DNA of 36,837 bases from Sulfitobacter sp. HI0040 (lineage in GTDB: Bacteria; Pseudomonadota; Alphaproteobacteria; Rhodobacterales; Rhodobacteraceae). Location of the stretch: assembly GCF_001634885.1 (NCBI RefSeq), contig NZ_LWEX01000357.1:1-36837 (forward strand), written 5' to 3'. Within the stretch, counting starts at the first letter, position 1; the number at the start of each line of letters is the position of its first letter. The notes beneath the pieces are model-generated. The model was not told where the DNA came from, searched no databases, and saw nothing but the letters and a program-made list of their open reading frames with translations. Of this stretch, positions 16,033-23,976 are shown in pieces. Position numbers and translations under genes: made by a program.

Positions 16033-16692
16033 ATGATCATTGTCATAGCCAATGTGCTTGACAGTCAAGAGGTGGCGGCCCTGAGGGCCGCCACCGAGAG
16101 GCTGGAATTCGTCGATGGCAAGACGACCGCCGGGCGCTACGCCAAGGACGTCAAACAGAACCTTCAGGCGAAACCTTCGAAGGCGCTCGAAGCCCAGTTC
16201 GAAAAGGTCCGCACCGCCCTGCGCGACAATGAGGTCTTTCGCGCCGCCGCCCGGCCCAGCAAGTTCGCGCGCATGCTGCTGTCACGCTATCGGTCGGGCA
16301 TGGAATACGGGCTGCATGTCGACGATCCCTACATGAACGGCAACCGGACAGACCTGTCCTTCACGCTGCCCCTTTCGGACCCCGAAGACTATGACGGCGG
16401 CGGTCTCGTGATCGATGACGGGATAGAGGAGCGTGTGATCCGGCTGGCGGCGGGCGATGCCGTGCTCTACTCCACCAGCGCCCTGCACCGGGTGGAGCCT
16501 GTGACCCGGGGCGAGCGCATGGCCTTCGTGGGCTGGGTGACCAGCCGCGTGCGCGATCCCGCGCGGCGCGAAGTGCTCTATGATCTCGATGTCGCGGCGA
16601 GCGAGATCTTCGCCACGCAGGGCAAGACGCCCGCCTTCGACCGGCTCTTCAAGGCCAAGAGCAATCTTTATCGGATGTGGGGCGACGATTGA
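16033..16692 (+). CDS. PKHD-type Fe(II)/2-oxoglutarate dioxygenase (PiuC/YbiX-like)
   Basis: 219 residues, close to the usual PKHD-type hydroxylase length of about 225. The jelly-roll iron ligands are His and Asp in LHVDDPYM and His in LHRVEPVTRG, with the Arg of the same segment for 2-oxoglutarate; DLSFTLPLSDPEDYDGG is also characteristic. These proteins are often found beside TonB-dependent siderophore receptors and are iron regulated. No receptor is present here. The substrate is unknown; the EGEG protein 3 nt upstream is the obvious candidate partner. Confidence 0.92.
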   Translation: MIIVIANVLDSQEVAALRAATERLEFVDGKTTAGRYAKDVKQNLQAKPSKALEAQFEKVRTALRDNEVFRAAARPSKFARMLLSRYRSGMEYGLHVDDPYMNGNRTDLSFTLPLSDPEDYDGGGLVIDDGIEERVIRLAAGDAVLYSTSALHRVEPVTRGERMAFVGWVTSRVRDPARREVLYDLDVAASEIFATQGKTPAFDRLFKAKSNLYRMWGDD

Positions 16693-16791
16693 GGGGAGGG
16701 GCCGCGCTGGGCCGCGTGTGATGCATTGCGGGGTGGTGCGGTCTTCATAGCGGGCCCGGGCAGGGGTGTCGCCTAACATTCAACAGCGAGG

Positions 16792-17247
16792 CTATTTGGC
16801 CGTGATCTCCCCCGCCATTGGGTCCCTGTGCCCCTCACTGAGAACCTCAAGCAGCGGACAGTCGGGCGTGTCCGACCCGGTGCAGCGTGCGATGGTTCCG
16901 GCAAGAACGGTCTCGATCTGTTGGAGATCGCGGATCTTGGCGCGGACTACATCGAGATGATGGCGCCCTCTTCGTTCCACTTCGGCACAGGTGTGGCTGC
17001 CGCGGTCGACCATAGATAGCAGCCCGCGGATTTCTTCCATGGTAAAGCCGAGATCGCGGGCGCGCATCACGAAGTTCAACCGCTCCACATGCGCCGGACC
17101 GTATCGCCGGTGGCCGGACGCTGTGCGCGGCGGGTCCGGCATCAGGCCGACGCTTTCGTAATAGCGGATGGTTTCAAGATTGCAGCCGGTCAATCGGGCA
17201 AGATCGGAGCGTTTGAGCGCAGTCACGGCAGCGTGATCACCGGGCAT
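16792..17247 (-). CDS. merR: MerR-family mercury-responsive regulator
   Basis: 151 residues from ATG 17247 (AAGGAG upstream). The N-terminal winged helix-turn-helix begins LKRSDLARLTGCNLETIRYYESVGL. The metal-binding cysteines are Cys87, Cys122 and Cys130. Classical MerR spaces the last pair by eight residues, here seven (CTGSDTPDC), as in several alphaproteobacterial MerR and in CueR. It is divergent from merT and probably binds the dyad at 17265-17280, repressing its own gene and activating merTPFA when Hg(II) is bound. Confidence 0.9.
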   Translation of the reverse strand: MPGDHAAVTALKRSDLARLTGCNLETIRYYESVGLMPDPPRTASGHRRYGPAHVERLNFVMRARDLGFTMEEIRGLLSMVDRGSHTCAEVERRGRHHLDVVRAKIRDLQQIETVLAGTIARCTGSDTPDCPLLEVLSEGHRDPMAGEITAK

Positions 17248-17258
17248 GAAATTTCTCC

Positions 17259-17289
17259 TTGATCCTGTAGTTGGTACAGACCCTATCTT
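17259..17289 (+). promoter_or_regulatory. MerR-type promoter/operator of merTPFA
   Basis: -35-like TTGATC (17259-17264) and -10-like TATCTT (17284-17289) are separated by 19 bp, the over-long spacer that MerR-family activators correct by DNA distortion. Between them lies the dyad CTGTA-GTTGG-TACAG (17266-17280). Confidence 0.8.
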
Positions 17290-17321
17290 GCCTGTCATCG
17301 AAGCACAACCGGGGCAAGACG

Positions 17322-17717
17322 ATGACAGCGACAGCAGATACCGAAGAGCGGACAGGGGAAAGACCCGACAAGAGCGGCTGGGCCGCGACGGGGGCCGGGG
17401 TGCTTGGCGCGCTGGCGATGACCTCCTGCTGCATCCTGCCGCTGGTGCTGGTGAGCCTTGGCGTCACCGGCGTCTTCATCGGCCAGCTCACCGCGCTCTA
17501 CGCCTACAAGTGGGTGACATTTTCGCTGGCGGCGGGGGCACTCGGCTATGGCTTCTGGAAGGCCTATCGCCCGGTACCTGCCGAGGACTGCGCCAGCGGC
17601 GCCTGTGCGCGCCCCTTGGATCGCGGCGTGATGCGGGCGCTGCTCTGGTCTGCGCTGGCGATGGTCCTGCTGGCGCTGGCCTTTCCCTATGTCGCGCCGC
17701 ACATCCTGACTTTCTGA
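17322..17717 (+). CDS. merT: mercuric ion transporter MerT
   Basis: 131 residues from ATG 17322 (GGGGCAAG upstream). Three membrane segments. The paired Cys in the first helix (MTSCCILPLVLVSLG) and the cytoplasmic pair in AEDCASGACARP are the known Hg(II) relay positions. The N-terminal 20 residues are hydrophilic and longer than in Tn501. It passes mercury from MerP to MerA across the inner membrane. Confidence 0.93.
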   Translation: MTATADTEERTGERPDKSGWAATGAGVLGALAMTSCCILPLVLVSLGVTGVFIGQLTALYAYKWVTFSLAAGALGYGFWKAYRPVPAEDCASGACARPLDRGVMRALLWSALAMVLLALAFPYVAPHILTF

Positions 17718-17731
17718 AACGGAGATCCTCC

Positions 17732-18028
17732 ATGAAACAGCTTTTCCTTTCCGCAGCACTGCTGCTGCCCCCCGCCACGGCGCTGGCCGCCGAGGCCGAA
17801 ACAAGCCTGCATGTTACCGGGCTGACCTGTCCGTCATGCAGCTATATCGTCGCCACCGCGCTCAAGACGGTCGAGACGGTGGAAATCACGGAATTCACCG
17901 AAGGTGAGGCGGAGGATGGCATCTATGTCCTGCGTTACGATGACGACGTCACCGGACCCGACGCCCTGATCGCCGCCATCACCGGGGTCGGCTACGGCGC
18001 GACGCTCGTCTCAGGGAGCGGCTCGTGA
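17732..18028 (+). CDS. merP: periplasmic mercury-binding protein MerP
   Basis: 98 residues with a signal peptide ending at ALAA and one heavy-metal-associated domain. The ligand loop reads GLTCPSCSY, a CxxC with Leu in place of the more usual Met. ACGGAG stands 10 nt ahead of the ATG. It captures Hg(II) in the periplasm for MerT or MerF. Its last codons overlap the GTG of merF. Confidence 0.92.
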   Translation: MKQLFLSAALLLPPATALAAEAETSLHVTGLTCPSCSYIVATALKTVETVEITEFTEGEAEDGIYVLRYDDDVTGPDALIAAITGVGYGATLVSGSGS

Positions 18029-18255
18029 GCGAGCCTGAACCAACCCCTGACAAGAACGACCGCCTGCTGAAATACGGGCTGGTGGGCACTGTCATCGTGG
18101 CGCTGTGCTGCTTCACCCCCGTGCTGGTGATCCTGTTCGGCGTGGTGGGGCTCTCGGCAGTGCTGGGGTGGATCGACCTTGTCCTGTTTCCGGCATTGGC
18201 GGTGTTCATCGGCATCACCCTCTATGCGCTCTGGCGGCGCCAACGTACGACCTGA
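18025..18255 (+). CDS. merF: mercury transporter MerF
   Basis: 76 residues beginning at GTG in a GTGA overlap with merP. Two membrane helices with the vicinal Cys pair in VALCCFTPVLVILFG, the signature of MerF. The second Cys pair of Tn-type MerF is missing from the loop (the loop reads GWIDLV). It offers a second Hg(II) uptake route beside MerT. Confidence 0.9.
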   Translation: MSEPEPTPDKNDRLLKYGLVGTVIVALCCFTPVLVILFGVVGLSAVLGWIDLVLFPALAVFIGITLYALWRRQRTT

Positions 18256-18267
18256 AGAGAGATTGAT

Positions 18268-19680
18268 ATGACTGATTGTTGCATCCCCAAAGGTGCCTAC
18301 GACCTCGCCGTGATCGGTGCCGGCTCTGCCGGGTTCTCCGCCGCCATCACTGCCGCGGACGCCGGGGCGCGGGTGGCCCTGATCGGCGAGGGCACCATCG
18401 GAGGCACCTGTGTCAACGTCGGCTGCGTGCCTTCCAAGGCGTTGATCCGCGCGGTGGAAAGCCTTCATCACGCGCGCGCCGCCGCTCGCTTCGACGGTAT
18501 CGAGGCGAGCGCCCGGGTCACCGACTGGCCTGCGACCGTGGCGCAGAAACAGGCGTTGGTGGAGGAGCTGCGCGCGGCGAAATACGCCGATGTGCTGCCT
18601 CGGCACGAAAACGTCGAGTACATCGAGGGGCGCGCAAGCTTCGACGATGAGGGCCGCCTGACCGTGAATGGCGCGGTCTTTCCGGCGACGAAGATCGTCA
18701 TCGCCACCGGTTCGCGCCCGCATGTGCCGGCGATCCCCGGTGTCGAAGGGATCGATGCACTCGACAGCACGTCGGCGCTGGAGTTGTCTGAACTGCCCGC
18801 CTCCCTGCTGGTTCTGGGCGGGGGCTATATCGGCGTTGAACTGGCGCAGCTTTTCGCCCGGGCCGGTGTTGCGGTGACGCTGGTGAGCCGCCGTGGCGTC
18901 TTGCCCGGGGCCGAGCCGGAGATTTCCGAAGCGCTGGAGCGTTACCTCTCCGACGAGGGTATTCAGCTGGCGCGTGTCTCTGGCTATGAGAGCATGGCGA
19001 GGGATGGCGATACCGTACGTCTGACGAGCACAGATAACGTAGCCTATGAAGCCGAGCGGATGTTGCTTGCGACCGGGCGGGTGCCGAACAGCGATGGGCT
19101 GAACCTCGGCGCCGCCGGGATCGAAACGGATGCCAGAGGCGGTATCATCGTCGACGACCGGATGCGCACCACCAACTCCAACATCTGGGCGGCAGGTGAC
19201 GTCACCGGGCGCGACCAGTTCGTTTATATGGCCGCCTTCGGCGCCAAGCTCGCCGCCCGGAACGCGGTAGCGGGGGAGCAACGCCGCTACGACAACCGCA
19301 CAATGCCATGGGTGGTTTTTTCCGATCCGCAGGTGGCGGGCGTGGGGCTGAGCGAGGCACAGGCCCGGGCAGCGGGGCACGAGGTCGTCACCTCGGTCCT
19401 GCCGCTTACCGCCGTGCCCCGCGCGCTTGCCGCCCGGGACACGCGAGGGCTGATCAAGCTGGTAGCGGAGGCGGGCAGCAAGCGGCTCTTGGGTGCGCAA
19501 ATCCTCGCCCCCGAGGGCGCGGACAGCATACAGACGGCGGCGATGGCGTTGACGGCTGGCATGACCTATGAGGATCTGGGCGACACGATCATGCCCTACC
19601 TCACCACCGTCGAGGGGTTGAAGCTGGCGGCGCAGACGTTCGAAAAGGACGTGGCCGCGCTCAGCTGCTGTGCCGGGTAG
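18268..19680 (+). CDS. merA: mercuric reductase MerA (core form)
   Basis: 470 residues, so the N-terminal metal-binding NmerA domain is absent. FAD motif [10 protein letters not shown], active site [17 protein letters not shown](P)H motif [11 protein letters not shown], and FAD motif near IWAAGDVTG. The C-terminal vicinal Cys pair (LSCCAG) that hands Hg(II) to the active site is present. A second CC lies at residues 4-5 (MTDCC), possibly a vestige of, or substitute for, the metal-binding domain. It reduces Hg(II) to volatile Hg(0) with NADPH. Confidence 0.95.
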   Translation: MTDCCIPKGAYDLAVIGAGSAGFSAAITAADAGARVALIGEGTIGGTCVNVGCVPSKALIRAVESLHHARAAARFDGIEASARVTDWPATVAQKQALVEELRAAKYADVLPRHENVEYIEGRASFDDEGRLTVNGAVFPATKIVIATGSRPHVPAIPGVEGIDALDSTSALELSELPASLLVLGGGYIGVELAQLFARAGVAVTLVSRRGVLPGAEPEISEALERYLSDEGIQLARVSGYESMARDGDTVRLTSTDNVAYEAERMLLATGRVPNSDGLNLGAAGIETDARGGIIVDDRMRTTNSNIWAAGDVTGRDQFVYMAAFGAKLAARNAVAGEQRRYDNRTMPWVVFSDPQVAGVGLSEAQARAAGHEVVTSVLPLTAVPRALAARDTRGLIKLVAEAGSKRLLGAQILAPEGADSIQTAAMALTAGMTYEDLGDTIMPYLTTVEGLKLAAQTFEKDVAALSCCAG

Positions 19681-19712
19681 CGGTTCGATCATTCGTCAAC
19701 ACGGAGCGACCC

Positions 19713-20042
19713 ATGCCGACCCTTGCCGCCTATATCGGTGCTGCCCTCGCCGAAATCGCCGGATGCTTCGCCTTCTGGGCGTGGCTCCGGCTCGACAAGA
19801 CGATCTGGTGGATCGTCCCGGGGATGGCCTCGCTGGCGCTGTTTGCCTACCTGCTCACGCTGGCCGATGTCGCCGCCGCCGGGCGTGCCTACGCAGCCTA
19901 TGGTGGCATCTATATCTCGGCGTCGTTGGTCTGGCTTTGGGCGGTCGAAGGGATGCGGCCGGATCGGTGGGACATGATCGGCGTGAGCCTTTGTCTGCTG
20001 GGCACCGCCGTCATTATCGCAGGCCCGCGTCCCCCGGTCTGA
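19713..20042 (+). CDS. YnfA/UPF0060-family small membrane protein
   Basis: 109 residues with four membrane helices. [20 protein letters not shown] and DVIG-like ([16 protein letters not shown]) segments are standard for this family, which is related to small multidrug resistance transporters. ACGGAGCGACC precedes the ATG. It lies 32 nt after merA and 37 nt before the second flavoprotein, so it is probably part of the mer transcript. A role in metal or toxicant export is inferred from location. Confidence 0.88.
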   Translation: MPTLAAYIGAALAEIAGCFAFWAWLRLDKTIWWIVPGMASLALFAYLLTLADVAAAGRAYAAYGGIYISASLVWLWAVEGMRPDRWDMIGVSLCLLGTAVIIAGPRPPV

Positions 20043-20079
20043 AATCAAAGAGATTGATAGAAAGGAAAGAGGAATCTTC

Positions 20080-21426
20080 ATGACCGATACACTTGACCTG
20101 ATCGTCATCGGCGCCGGCATGGCCGGCATCAACGCGGCAAAGAAATGCAGCAAGGCCGGCTGGTCCACAGCCATCGTGGACGAGCTGCCCTATGGGGGCA
20201 CCTGCGCGCTCAGGGGATGCGACCCCAAAAAGATGCTGCGCGCCGGCGCGGAAGCGGTGGAGGCCGCGCGTCGGCTTAATGGCAAGGGCGTCGCGGGGGG
20301 GACGCGGATCGACTGGCCAGCGCTGATGAAGCACAAGGAGAGCTTCACCGATCCGGTACCGGAAAATATGGAAACCGGGCTGAAGGAGGCAGGCGTGCAG
20401 ACCCTTCATGGCCGCGCGCAGTTCATCGCGGAGGACCGGATAGAGGTCGAGGGCCATGGCGAGATTGCCTTTCGTCACGCCCTGATCGCCACGGGTGCCA
20501 CGCCGCGACCGCTGGACTTTCCCGGTGCCGCAAAGCTGATCGACAGTACTGAGTTCCTGAATCTCCCCGAACTGCCCCGCCGGATCGTCTTCGTCGGGGG
20601 CGGCTATGTCTCTTTCGAGTTCGCGCATATCGCGGCGCGGGCGGGGGCAGAGGTCACGATCCTCGATCATGGCGCAAGGCAGTTGAAGAAGTTCGACCCC
20701 GATCTCGTCGAGATGGTGATGGACCGCAGCCGTGCGGCAGGGATCGAGATCGTGACCGAGGCAGCGCCCAAGCGTATCGAGGATGCCGATGGCGCGCACC
20801 GCGTCGCCTATCGCAAGGCTAGCGAAAGCCATACCATCGAAGCCGACCTCGTCGTCCATGGCGCGGGCCGTGTGCCCGCCACGGACCATCTCGACCTTGC
20901 CGTCGCGGGCATCGAGACCGAGAACGGCGGCGTGAAGGTCACCCCTTGGCTGCAATCAACATCGAACCCGCGCATCTACGCCGCTGGCGACGCCGCCGCC
21001 TCGCCTGGAAAACCCCTGACCCCGGTCGCCGTCTTCGAAGGCAAGATCGCCGCATCGAACATGCTCAATGACAAGCGGACTGAGCCCGACTATACCGGCG
21101 TGCCCAGCGTGGTCTTCACCATTCCCGAACTCGCCCGTGTCGGCCTGCTGGAAGAGGAGGCACGCGAGAGGGGCGAGGTTGATGTGAGCTTCAATGACAC
21201 CTCCGGCTGGTTTTCGCAGATGCGGCTGGGTGAAAGCCATGCTGGCACGAAGATCATCACCGACAAGCAGGGCAAGATCCTCGGCGCCCATATGTTCGGC
21301 CCGGACTACGCCGAGTTGATCAATGTCTTTTCGCTGGCGATCAAGCTGGGGCTAACGGCGTCGCAGGTTAAATCCATGCCTGCCGCCTATCCGACGGGGG
21401 CTTCCGACATCGGCTCGATGTTCTGA
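20080..21426 (+). CDS. pyridine nucleotide-disulfide oxidoreductase (class I flavoprotein)
   Basis: 448 residues with FAD motif GAGMAGINAA, redox site GGTCALRGCDPKK, NAD(P)H motif GGGYVSFEFAH, and C-terminal dimerisation domain ending in AYPTGASD. The active-site spacing is Cys-x4-Cys as in glutathione reductase and MerA. It lacks the C-terminal Cys pair of MerA, and His-Glu of classical disulfide reductases is replaced by YPTGASD, as in a subgroup often annotated dihydrolipoamide dehydrogenase-like. Sitting at the end of the mer operon it may regenerate a low-molecular-weight thiol; the substrate is unknown. Confidence 0.88.
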   Translation: MTDTLDLIVIGAGMAGINAAKKCSKAGWSTAIVDELPYGGTCALRGCDPKKMLRAGAEAVEAARRLNGKGVAGGTRIDWPALMKHKESFTDPVPENMETGLKEAGVQTLHGRAQFIAEDRIEVEGHGEIAFRHALIATGATPRPLDFPGAAKLIDSTEFLNLPELPRRIVFVGGGYVSFEFAHIAARAGAEVTILDHGARQLKKFDPDLVEMVMDRSRAAGIEIVTEAAPKRIEDADGAHRVAYRKASESHTIEADLVVHGAGRVPATDHLDLAVAGIETENGGVKVTPWLQSTSNPRIYAAGDAAASPGKPLTPVAVFEGKIAASNMLNDKRTEPDYTGVPSVVFTIPELARVGLLEEEARERGEVDVSFNDTSGWFSQMRLGESHAGTKIITDKQGKILGAHMFGPDYAELINVFSLAIKLGLTASQVKSMPAAYPTGASDIGSMF

Positions 21427-21457
21427 GCGTCATGAACCAAGGTCGCGCGAAGATGGG

Positions 21458-21477
21458 TAGTTGGGGCGGTAGGATTC
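21458..21477 (+). repeat. candidate att site (left), copy of tRNA-Gln 3' end
   Basis: TAGTTGGGGCGGTAGGATTC matches the last 20 nt of the tRNA-Gln gene (29793-29812 on this strand) at 17 of 20 positions in the same orientation; the three differences are transitions. Sequence similarity stops abruptly afterwards. This is what the distal attachment site of an element inserted in that tRNA would look like. Confidence 0.55.
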
Positions 21478-21479
21478 TA

Positions 21480-22168
21480 TGTTAACTAATTGATTAGTAT
21501 TTATAATATGGTGAATATTGGGATATGGTGTTAAGAGGTTTCATTCGGAAATAGCAATTGTGCCTCACCAAGTGTTGCAGCGCGGCTGGGATGGTGGTCT
21601 CGCAACATCCTGCCTCTCATTAAGCAGATGGATCGGCGCCAAGCACCTTGAGCAGCAGGAATGGAGGGGCGTCATAGCCGGTGCGGCGCCAGAGTGTCCG
21701 TGAGAATGGCGCATAGAGGCTGCCGAAGCGTCACGGAGCCGCCGCGCGAGTACTCACCGATTCGGCACGGATCACCCGGGGGCAACGGCGCCTCGACCGG
21801 GTCAGGCGGGTCGCAGCATCCGCTGGCAGATCACGAAACCACCCAAGATGACTACTTAGAATGGTAGCTCGAAGTTTCTGACAGCCACGCAGGGGTATTG
21901 TCAGGAGGCGACCCAGGCGAGCGGCCTTTGCGGCCCAGAGCGGGCTTTCGTCACACCCTGCGCTGCCGCAGTGCGGCGCTTGAGTCTATGAGCTTTTGCT
22001 CCCGGTAAGCCCGAACAGCCTATCATTTTCGAGTGACTAAAATCGAGCGCGATCAGGCGCCTCGAAACGGGCCTCCACCAACTCCAAAAAAGAACTGCCC
22101 CGCCACGCGCGACGGCTGGCGGGTCGCAGGCAGAAGTAGGTCGTAGCGGAAGGGTTGTTCTGGCGCCT
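21480..22168. other. gene-poor scarred segment
   Basis: No intact gene is seen. It opens with an AT-rich patch (about 21479-21535) that contrasts with the surroundings. On the minus strand, a start-less frame ending at TAA 21620-21622 reads like a real protein tail (FGSLYAPFS... to VLGADPSA) and is broken by a stop upstream; its family is not recognised. The stretch 21880-22160 holds only short frames and fuses to the IS remnant. It is probably debris of past insertions. Confidence 0.5.
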
Positions 22169-22356
22169 GTTCTCGTCCTCGAGCTGCTTCAGCCGCTTCG
22201 TTTCCGTCGGCAATAGGCCCGCCTACTTCTTTTTCCAGTTAAGGTAGGTCGCCTGGCTGATCGCGGCCTTCGGCAGATATCTGCAACCGGCGTGCCTTCT
22301 TCGCCCTGCTTGAGAATGAACGCTTTCTGCGCGTCCGAAAACTTCGGTGCCTTCAT
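22169..22356 (-). pseudogene. IS3-family transposase OrfA remnant
   Basis: From ATG 22356 the frame reads MKAPKFSDAQKAFILKQGEE and TPVADIC, the start of an IS3-type OrfA helix-turn-helix protein. A 1-nt deletion after this point shifts the frame. Reading on, one finds ISQATYLNWKKK, a TAG replacing a Tyr codon, then AGLLPTETKRLKQLEDEN. Soon after, similarity ends and unrelated sequence follows. OrfB is absent. Confidence 0.75.
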
Positions 22357-22448
22357 GTGGTTTCGCTCCTCTCCCACCCGGGAAATCGTAGCGGAAAACT
22401 GCAACCTCAAGCGGTCCAGTTTGCGGGGATCAGATCAGTCTGCGGACA
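22169..22448 (-). mobile_element. left end of an IS3-family insertion sequence (fragment)
   Basis: The element tip TGTCCGCAGACTGATCTGAT starts at 22448 on the minus strand, followed by about 90 nt of leader and the broken orfA. Only the left end survives; no right inverted repeat or orfB was found nearby. The tip lies a few bases beyond the matB stop. Confidence 0.6.
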
Positions 22449-22452
22449 CCCC

Positions 22453-23964
22453 CTAAATTTTACCGCTGCGAAGAAGATTTTTCTGTACCTTACCCATCGT
22501 ATTTCTCGGCAATGCGTCAACGAAGAAAATCTTCCGCGGGAGTTTGAACCGCGCAAGTTCTCCTGATATCTTTGCCATGATGTCATCTGCCGAAATTGTC
22601 CCGCCTGCTTCCCGCACGATGGCGACTGCGACGCTTTCGCCGAAATCTGCGTGCGGAACGCCGAAGGCTGCGCTTTCCACAATGCCCTCAATCTGGTCGA
22701 TAGTTGCCTCGATTTCTTTGGGGTAGATGTTGTACCCACCAGAAATAATCAGATCCTTTGACCTGCCGACGATAGTCACATAGCCATCGTCATCAATGTG
22801 GCCGAGATCGCCGGTGATGAACCACCCGTCGGGCCGCATTTCCTCAGCGGTTTTTTTTGGCATGTTCCAATAGCCTTTGAACAGGTTCGGACCCCGCACC
22901 TCAATGCCGCCAATTTCGCCCCTTGGCAGTACCTTTCCTTTCGCTGTGGTAATGCGCAATTCAACGCCTTTTAGAGGCAGGCCAACTGTACCTGGCTTCC
23001 TGACACCCTCGTATGGGTTGGAGGTATTCATACAGGTTTCTGTCATTCCGTAGCGCTCGAGCACAGTTTGTCCGGTGCGCGCCTGCCACTCGCGGTGTGT
23101 GTCCGCAAGCATAGGTGCTGAGCCGGACACGAACAGGCGCATCGATGCTATGGAGTCCTGGGTCAAGTCAGGGTGGGCCAAAAGGCGGGTATAGAATGTC
23201 GGGACGCCCATCAAACTGGTTGCGCGATTGAAATCGGCGAGTATCGCATCGGGGTCGAAGGCGCGGTGCAGTAGGATCGCGCCCCCGGCGACAAGCGTGA
23301 TGTTGATCGCCACGAAGAGCCCGTGCGTGTGAAAGAGCGGTAGGGCGTGGATCAGCACATCCTCTTTGGTAAATTGCCACAGATCCCGCAGGGTCTCCGC
23401 ATTGGAAGCGAGATTGCCATGTGTGAGCATGGCCCCTTTGGAGCGCCCCGTGGTGCCCGAGGTGTAAAGAATCGCGGCAAGATCATCTGCCCCTCTGGGG
23501 GCCGGCTCTTGGAACGGTGCCGCGCTCTCTACTTTCTCGGTCAGAGACCCATTCCCGTCGGCATCGAGGGTTAGTACGGATTTAATTTCGGCGCCGCTGA
23601 TGACGTCGGCAAACTCATTTTGACGGGACGGGTCGCAGACGAACAGTCTTGGGCTGGCATCGCTCAGAAAGTACCCGATCTCCGCTGCCGTGTAGGCGGT
23701 GTTAAGAGGCAGGTGAATAGCGCCCGCCAATATTGTACCGAGGTAGAGTTCCAGGACTCCAAGTGATTTCTCCGCTTGCACCGCAACTCGGTCCCCGGGT
23801 TCCACGCCCAAGCTCACGAGGGCCGAGGCAACGCGCTCCGCTCTCTCCCAAAGGGCACCGGAGCTGGTGGTCTGGCCAGTAGCGGGATCAGTCGAGAATG
23901 TCGCAGACTCGCGGCCGGAAGAGGCGGCGCGCAGCGTGCGGGCAAGGTGGTTCCCATCGTACAT
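22453..23964 (-). CDS. matB: malonyl-CoA synthetase (AMP-forming)
   Basis: 503 residues, the usual MatB length. The adenylate-forming signature is complete: AAILYTSGTTGRSKGAMLTH, ERYGMTETCMNTSNP, GWFITGDLGHIDDDGY and the catalytic Lys in NTMGKVQKN. The Met-rich, TSNP-containing substrate region agrees with MatB rather than with long-chain acyl-CoA ligases. It activates malonate with CoA and ATP for the decarboxylase encoded just upstream. The stop TAG lies at the junction with the IS remnant, so the last residues (LLRSGKI) could have been altered by the insertion. Confidence 0.9.
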   Translation of the reverse strand: MYDGNHLARTLRAASSGRESATFSTDPATGQTTSSGALWERAERVASALVSLGVEPGDRVAVQAEKSLGVLELYLGTILAGAIHLPLNTAYTAAEIGYFLSDASPRLFVCDPSRQNEFADVISGAEIKSVLTLDADGNGSLTEKVESAAPFQEPAPRGADDLAAILYTSGTTGRSKGAMLTHGNLASNAETLRDLWQFTKEDVLIHALPLFHTHGLFVAINITLVAGGAILLHRAFDPDAILADFNRATSLMGVPTFYTRLLAHPDLTQDSIASMRLFVSGSAPMLADTHREWQARTGQTVLERYGMTETCMNTSNPYEGVRKPGTVGLPLKGVELRITTAKGKVLPRGEIGGIEVRGPNLFKGYWNMPKKTAEEMRPDGWFITGDLGHIDDDGYVTIVGRSKDLIISGGYNIYPKEIEATIDQIEGIVESAAFGVPHADFGESVAVAIVREAGGTISADDIMAKISGELARFKLPRKIFFVDALPRNTMGKVQKNLLRSGKI

Positions 23965-23976
23965 TTTTTGTCCTTT

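Noticed and set aside
17992..19692. 566-codon minus-strand frame
   Set aside because: It is antisense to merF and merA; composition only.
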